From Gossypium raimondii (Eukaryota > Streptophyta > Magnoliopsida > Malvales > Malvaceae), in the NCBI RefSeq assembly GCF_025698545.1, contig NC_068577.1, positions 42,363,250-42,427,249 of the forward strand: 64,000 nucleotides of DNA, in the 5' to 3' direction. This document shows positions 58,291 to 64,000 of the stretch, one piece after another. The position numbers and the translations under genes are program-made. Below the pieces are notes generated by a model. It searched no databases and was not told where the DNA came from. It saw only the letters and a program-made list of their open reading frames with translations. Within the stretch, counting starts at the first letter, position 1, and every line of letters starts with the position of its first letter.

Positions 58291-59809
58291 ATTTTCCCTT
58301 ACTTTCCCTCCATTTTCTCTCTTTCTGTCTCTAAGAAGCTATGATTTTTATCTCTCTCTATCATCACAACAATAAGTTTTCTCTCAACAATTCATCTTGG
58401 TATGTAATCATTTTTGTTTTTAATTTCTGTTTAAATTTGTTCAAAAAAGGTTTAGTTTTGTTTTCCTTTTGTTTTTAATGGTTTTGAGCTTTTGGGATTG
58501 TTTTGATTAATGTGTTTGAGTTTTTGTGATTCTTGGTTTTATTGTATTTTCCCTTCCCTTCGAAAAAGAATCAAGCTTGATGTTATTTCTAACTAAAGGT
58601 TTATTTTTCTGTGATGAGTTTTTCTGGAAACTGGTTTTGAGCTTTTTCTTTTGTTTAAACTGATGAATTGTACACCATTTGAGCGAATTCCTTGTGTAAT
58701 AACTTGATTTCCATTAGAACTTCAGAAATTGGAATTTAGATTCATATTGAATGAAAATGGGATCCGTTACATGATTTCAGAATCTTGGTCTTATTAGGAA
58801 CCCGAAAGCTTTAATTAATTGTTGAAAATGTAGCTTGCGCTAATTGTTGAATCCGGTCAGTAAGGAGTGAGCTTGAAGTTCTTTGAGAAGAGTTAGACTA
58901 CGGGTTAGCTTTTGTTGGGATTGTTTGATATTCTAATCCGTATTTGATAGGTTGATCATTGATGTCATAAGCCTATAAATTTGTTCATATTCTGAAGTAG
59001 ATGAAATTTTTTATCCACCAAGTAATTAGAGTTCTTTCTGATATCTATGGCAATGTTTGTTTCCAAAGATGTGACCTAATTTATACTTGGATTTCCTTTA
59101 CTTGACATTATTTTGATTGTTAATTATGTCTTCAAGTTCGAATTTTTGGCCGAATTTCTGGCATTTAGAGGTTGGATTGTCTTAGTGATGTTATTTTTTA
59201 TTGAATGTGTTGCATTCTATTCGTAGTTGCTAGTTTAGAACAAGATAGATCGATCTGAACATTTAAGCTGAAGTTTTATATGGTATTAGAGTCTTATTTG
59301 TACTTTTACCTCTCCAATTTCCTTACTAGTGCAGAGATTACTGCTTTCAGTGACTGTAATGAAGAATTTGTGAAGTTAAACACGGAAATATTAGTGTTCC
59401 TATTGACAATGTGGTAAGTTCCTTGTCACTGAAAAGCGTTGCATCAATGAGTTATTAGTGATCCACAATCAATTAAAGATTTGTTTACTTTATCAACTCG
59501 AAAGTTGCATGATCTCCAGTAAACACTGCATTCTAGTAAGGGCTACGTTGGTGCTCAGCATTTTAGTTTTCTCTTAAAGTCTTTGTAATTGTGTTTATAA
59601 TAGCTTAGATTATAGTTATTTTGTAGCAGCATCCGCATTTGTAATTTTCTAATGATGTTTGTGCATTATAGTTTAGCATGTGTTATTGCATCCGAGTTAT
59701 ATAAAACTTAACCGCAGGTTATTCTTTATGCAGTTCTCTCTCCTTGCCTGGGTTCAAACAGATAGAAATTCGGGTGCCTTTGGTGATTTGAAGTGTACAC
59801 TTATATCTG
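58291..59809. other. Region between the relic and the mTERF gene
   Basis: No gene is seen. The T-rich, intron-like texture and 'tatgtaatcatttttg' after 58400 would also fit a long 5'-UTR intron of the mTERF gene, with the relic block as a first noncoding exon. 'aaccgcaggttattc' (59711-59725) contains a possible acceptor. Neither reading can be proved here. Confidence 0.4.
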
Positions 59810-59836
59810 ATGTCACTCATCTCTCTCTCACACGCC

Positions 59837-60844
59837 ATGCAAGACACACTCCCTGTCCTCCCCAAAAACAACCCTTTCCCTCCCTTACTTTCCCCCCACC
59901 ACCATGATTTCCCCCTACTTTCTCGCCCCAAAAACCTCCATTTCCCTACTTTTTCTTCTAGAACAATCACCCCCACTTCTCTACCTCCCAAACCCAATCC
60001 CAAATTCCCCCAAATCCCTTCAACTTCTCCGCCACCACCAATGCCACCACCAAACTCCCACTCTGACTTCCAAGAGAAAATGCTTTACCTCGAGTCCATA
60101 GGCCTTGATTTTTTCTCCCTGATCCAACACCACCCTCCCATCATATTTGCTTCTCTCCATGATCTGAAATCAACCGTTGATTTTCTAGCCTCCTTGAGCT
60201 TCACTACGCTCGAGCTACGCCGAATCCTCTCCATGTGCCCCCATATCCTAACCGTGAAACCAACTTCTCTCCTCCCTATCTTCACTTTCCTTCTCCGCGA
60301 AGCGCACGTCAACGGCTCCGACTTAAAGAAAGTTATCAACAGACGGCCCAGATTACTCGCATGCAACGTGGAGACTCAGCTCCGTCCCACCCTATATTTC
60401 CTACAAAGCATCGGAATCTCTGAGGTAAAAAAGCACACTTCCTTACTGACTTGCAGTGTGGAAAATAAACTGATCCCTCGAATCGATTACTTCCAAAAAA
60501 TCGGATTTTCTCACAGACAAACAATATCGATGTTCTGTAGATTTCCTCCACTGTTTAATTACAGTATTAAGGAAAACTACGAGCTGAAATTAAATTATTT
60601 CATGGTGGAAATGGGGAGGGATTTGAGAGAAATTAGAGAGTTCCCTCAGTATTTTTCTTTTAGCTTGGAAAGTAGGATAAAGCCAAGGCACCAAATTTGT
60701 GTTGAAAAAGGGGTTTGTTTTCCTTTGCCTGCTTTGTTAAAGACAAGTGAAGTTGAGTTCCGCAGTAGATTAGAGGTTTGTTGTAATTCCACCTTACCAT
60801 TGAAGGGGTCTCCTTTATGGTGTACAAAAGTTTGTGATATTTAA
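59837..60844 (+). CDS. mTERF-family protein, predicted organelle-targeted
   Basis: The single open frame has 335 codons plus stop from ATG 59837 (MQDTLPVLPK); an in-frame ATG at 59810 would add nine residues. I prefer 59837 because the upstream duplicated relic conserves that Met and what follows. Residues 1-75 are rich in Pro, Ser and His with almost no acidic residues, as in plastid or mitochondrial transit peptides. From about residue 80, mTERF-type repeats of paired helices follow: 'YLESIGLDFFSLIQHHPPII', 'LELRRILSMCPHILTVKPTS', 'SDLKKVINRRPRLLACNVET', 'TLYFLQSIGISEVKKHTSLL', 'IDYFQKIGFSHRQTISMFCR' and 'DLREIREFPQYFSFSLESRI'. Plant mTERFs bind organelle DNA or RNA and affect transcription, splicing or termination. 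The exact subgroup is not assigned. Confidence 0.85.
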   Translation: MQDTLPVLPKNNPFPPLLSPHHHDFPLLSRPKNLHFPTFSSRTITPTSLPPKPNPKFPQIPSTSPPPPMPPPNSHSDFQEKMLYLESIGLDFFSLIQHHPPIIFASLHDLKSTVDFLASLSFTTLELRRILSMCPHILTVKPTSLLPIFTFLLREAHVNGSDLKKVINRRPRLLACNVETQLRPTLYFLQSIGISEVKKHTSLLTCSVENKLIPRIDYFQKIGFSHRQTISMFCRFPPLFNYSIKENYELKLNYFMVEMGRDLREIREFPQYFSFSLESRIKPRHQICVEKGVCFPLPALLKTSEVEFRSRLEVCCNSTLPLKGSPLWCTKVCDI

Positions 60845-61260
60845 TACTATGATTCAACGTACAGTGAAAAAAAAATTGATTTTTTTATGTGATTGGCTCC
60901 ATTCTTGTGTGTTTCAATTTAAAGCTGCAATGGATGGCACGGTAGGAATCCCTTCCCCTGAGAATCTAAATGCAGTTTTAAAGTCACAAATCATGAAATG
61001 CAGGGATAGCATGGTGGAACCATCTCCCAGCCATCCGAAAGCACCCAAAGTAGATAAAAATAAAGATGAGTGGCATGAGTAAAATTTAGATTGAGTGACA
61101 GTATTTGAAATAGTTTTTAGGGTGATGCTAAAGCTAGTTTTGCTTGGGTATTTGTTGCTGGAAAGTTTTCATTTGAGGGATAATTTGATATTTTCTCACT
61201 TTTCTCCTACAGGTTAATATAGTATAACTTGCTGCTGCAAATATAAGTCTTTGATTGCCT
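60845..61260 (+). other. 3' region of the mTERF gene
   Basis: Probably 3' UTR. An open stretch at about 60930-61082 reads 'AAMDGTVGIPSPENLNAVLK' then 'SQIMKCRDSMVEPSPSHPK' and ends DKNKDEWHE. It follows a T-rich tract and 'tttcaatttaaag', so it might be an exon of another transcript. The peptide is not recognised. Confidence 0.35.
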
Positions 61261-63216
61261 TAGGCCTTACATTCATTCTCATATTCAAATGGTTTAGCTG
61301 TGTGTTAAAAGGAAGTCAAGCCTAGGTTTTGGCATGATACATAATAACCAAAGGCACTTTTTACATATGTTCGGAGAATAAGTGAGTTGAAACCCTGCCT
61401 CTCATCTGCAGAAAACTTGAGTTTTCATCCAGTCATGGAGCATATCTATGAAATTAAGATGGTTCATGCTGTTTTGTGGAGGTGTTAAGTAGTTGAAATT
61501 GCGTTGTGAGGGCATAGACCAGCTTGTAGTCTATAAATTTCTAGTAGAATGAAAAACTGAAAGAGAACCGTCGAAACAAGCATTTGTGTTTCATGCCCTT
61601 AATCAAAGGGATAAAAAGCAACTTTTGGTTCCCTCAACTTCGGCCTTGTTATTTTTAGGTTATTCATTTTAATTCTACTTTGTAATCAGCTTAAGAGCTA
61701 TCATCACTTAAAATTTTGAAATAGAATATGTATAAATCTAGTAATTTTTAAAATCTAAAAAAAAAAAAAAAGTCATTAGAAATTATAAAATTATTGAAGT
61801 TATAATGAATTACTATTTTTATATATTCCCATTAAACTTTTATTATTTTAAGTTGACATCTCATTTCAATTCCATACCAACGGTTCTTTTGAAATAACTA
61901 AACACGTTTAATTTCATTCTAATGTCTATATGTTCTAGAAGAATTAAATTTTGTTAACAAATTTAAAACGAATATTGTATCAAGCTGTCTGTTGTTTGTA
62001 AGATACATCAATGTTTCTATGGCATTTAAATATGCTACTTTAGGATCAAGAAACTATTCATAATTTTCACAAGGATAAAAGAGTTTTATTAACATTTAGT
62101 GATCTTACAATCATCGTGGTACTTAATGGATGTGTTTTATTCATGTAAAATTTTTTAAGATCTTTTCTATATAAGTTGATTGGCAGACATGAATTTCATC
62201 CTTTAAATGTTCGATTTGCAAGTCGAGGCAGAATTTTGTTTTTTCAAGATCATTCATCTCAAATTCTTTCTTTAAATAATATATTATATTTTGAAGTTTT
62301 CATGAATTCTAAAAGTATTCATGTCGTCTAAACAACAATTATTACAAAATTTAATCCAAACTTGTTTATAAAACACATTGATAAGAAAAACCATAGGCAG
62401 GTACCGCAGTTGACCCTTAATAATATTGTGAAGTAGCATATATATATATAGTGTGTGTATATTTTGAATACTATAAATTTATTGTTTATGAAATTTAATT
62501 TTAGGAATGCAAGCCCCAATTGTGTAAAATGAAGATGCAACATCCCTTAATAGTTTGTCCTGCAATAAGGTTTTAATATTTTATCAGTTTTAGTAGCGAA
62601 TATACAGATCTGTTTCATTTTTTCCAGTATTTGACATTAGCCATCAACACTTAAATATGAGGGACTATTAACAAAAAAAAGGTACCGCGTCAATTATGTT
62701 TTTTACAAAATAATTAAAACGATAAAAACAGTTTTAGACATACCATAATTATATTAAATGAAAGTTTTTATTTATTTAAAAACATGCTAATTTTATATAT
62801 TATTATTATTATATAAAAGCTAAACTAATTGTGGCTTTTTTAATTCAACTGAATAATATAGAGGTTGATAAAATTATGTGACAGTGACACTCTAAATCAA
62901 AATATTTATAGCTTAAGCTTGAATCTCCTACTCTCAACCGCCAATCACTCTCATAACATATCAAAGACCAGAAATAACTCCGTTTCTAATAATATATAAC
63001 CCACCAATTCAGTACATATATAGATACAACAAGTGTTTTTTGTCTTCTTTGCTCTTTCATTTCATCCCACCAAAATTTAATTTTACACCACAAAATATAT
63101 ATAAAAATAAGTAATATATATAGAAGGGTTTATTCAGCCCCATAGATTCTATCTTGTTCAGGTTGGTGGGGTTTTGAACATACTTGTGGAAAAGCTCTTA
63201 TACAGGCAGGATCACT
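61261..63216. other. AT-rich intergenic region
   Basis: No gene is seen. It includes a poly-A run at 61758-61771, a (TA)n/(GT)n run at 62438-62458 and an ATT run at 62800-62812. 63090-63216 is probably the 3' UTR of the minus-strand NOI gene. Confidence 0.6.
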
Positions 63217-63581
63217 TCAAGATTCCGCAGGCGGGGCGTGCATGCAGCAAAGCCATTTTTTCTGGGGAAACAAACCATCATGTCAGCATAAAAATCGAGA
63301 TTAGTATCAGTCTGTAACAATCATAATGATGAAAATGGTGCCACATTCACACGAACTGTCGTTGATTATGAGTCACTCCTACGTTAGAGATTACTTACAG
63401 GCTGGGTTTTGCTGGGATCCGCTCCAGGCTTAACATGAGGATCACCTCCTGATGGTGATTCAGGTTTGCCACCTGTTTTCTTCTCGTCCCTCGCCTTGTT
63501 AAAGATCACAGTAAATCCCTCAGCTGATGCAGGATCATTGACATCCCATTCACCAAATTTTGGCAAAGGACGACCCTTTTC
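63217..63581 (-). CDS. RIN4/NOI-domain protein (last two exons)
   Basis: Exon 63581-63399 encodes 61 codons beginning EKGRPLPKFGEWDVND, through 'AEGFTVIFNKARDEKKTGG', to PSKTQP. The final exon 63261-63217 encodes KKWLCCMHAPPAES and a stop. The intron 63398-63262 is GT-AG, phase 0. The acceptor at 63583-63582 (AG) shows that at least one further exon, carrying the start Met, lies upstream. I could not place it within the window. The NOI signature 'P-K-F-G-x-W' resembles the RIN4 site cut by the bacterial protease AvrRpt2. The C-terminal Cys-Cys is the usual site for lipid anchoring to the plasma membrane. The length fits the short NOI family of about 75-80 residues. RIN4 relatives act in immunity and exocytosis; the exact role here is unknown. 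Confidence 0.9.
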
Positions 63582-64000
63582 CTATCAGGGAAAAAAGAAA
63601 AAGTATAACGCTCAAATGAAGGTCCTTGTGATCACAGTAGGTAGATAGATAGACAAAACATCAGAGTAACAAGCTACAGATGGATGCTTTTCACTTCCAG
63701 GTCATTATAGACTTGTAAATTTCTTGAAATCAGAACACAATGGTCGATCTATTTTGGTCCAAACTAGCAACCACTTCATTAGCTAAACTACAAATAGAAA
63801 TAACATCACTGAGACAATCCGACCTCTAAATGCCAGAAAAGTTCCCTTGACACTAACAGGCTCTAACATCAGTTTCAGCTTAAAAGTATACTTCATTTAA
63901 CAACTGCAAAATCAATTGTCATGCTTAGCAATGCGGAGGGCGATTCTTTCCGCAGTCAGGTACAAAGCCATTTTGAATTTGAATAATTATATCTCATTTG
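63582..64000 (-). other. Upstream intron or 5' region of the NOI gene
   Basis: It begins with the polypyrimidine and 'ctgatag' acceptor of the exon at 63581. No start-codon exon was recognised before the window ends. Confidence 0.45.

Noticed and set aside
59719..60003. Minus-strand frame opposite the mTERF N-terminus
   Set aside because: Gly/Arg-rich shadow of the Pro/Ser-rich transit peptide region.

Overview
This is a gene-poor, AT-rich stretch of plant nuclear DNA. It has GT-AG introns, angiosperm gene families and nested Ty3/gypsy retrotransposons. The LTR families resemble repeats I associate with cotton: very long LTRs that begin TGTAACA and carry a 'cacacggcctgggc' motif, a Tat/Ogre element with an extra first ORF, and an Athila-like element. 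Malvaceae, most likely Gossypium, is therefore my best guess. This is recognition from memory, not a database result.

Layout. 1-13.6 kb is retrotransposon debris: a degenerate large LTR-like repeat (about 0.25-2.4 kb), an antisense gypsy gag relic, two nested solo LTRs (4831-9756, with 6692-9458 inside), and a gag-only element with direct repeats at its ends (9.89-13.66 kb). 13.7-16.5 kb is AT-rich intergenic DNA. 16.6-23.3 kb is a gene island: an 11-exon SEC14/CRAL-TRIO gene on + (16593-20664), facing a two-exon WEB-family coiled-coil gene on - (23330-21218). 23.3-29.2 kb is intergenic, with a probable non-autonomous DNA element and a second copy of the 1-2.4 kb repeat. 29.2-30.1 kb is a broken p24-beta (emp24/GOLD) gene. 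32085-56038 is one Athila-like LTR retrotransposon (+, target duplication CTTTT). Its interior was split by a 17.3 kb Tat/Ogre-like element (36013-53270, -, target duplication CCCGG). 56.7-57.4 kb holds a tRNA-derived SINE-like head, an L1-type LINE 3' relic and a MITE-like element. 59.8-60.8 kb is an mTERF-family organelle gene, with a duplicated relic of its 5' end 1.6 kb upstream. The right edge holds a RIN4/NOI-family gene on - (63581-63217; its first exon was not located).

No operon-like or pathway-level cooperation among the genes is evident. The recognisable host genes are a lipid-transfer protein, a chloroplast-movement-type coiled-coil protein, an organelle nucleic-acid-binding protein and a membrane-anchored immune-adaptor-like protein. 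I found no CRISPR array, no bacterial-type gene cluster and no convincing undescribed system. The most informative structures are the nested transposons with exact target duplications, the tandem array in the Tat/Ogre 3' region, the gag-only element, and the p24 and mTERF duplicates. All coordinates were worked out by hand, and percentage identities were not computed.
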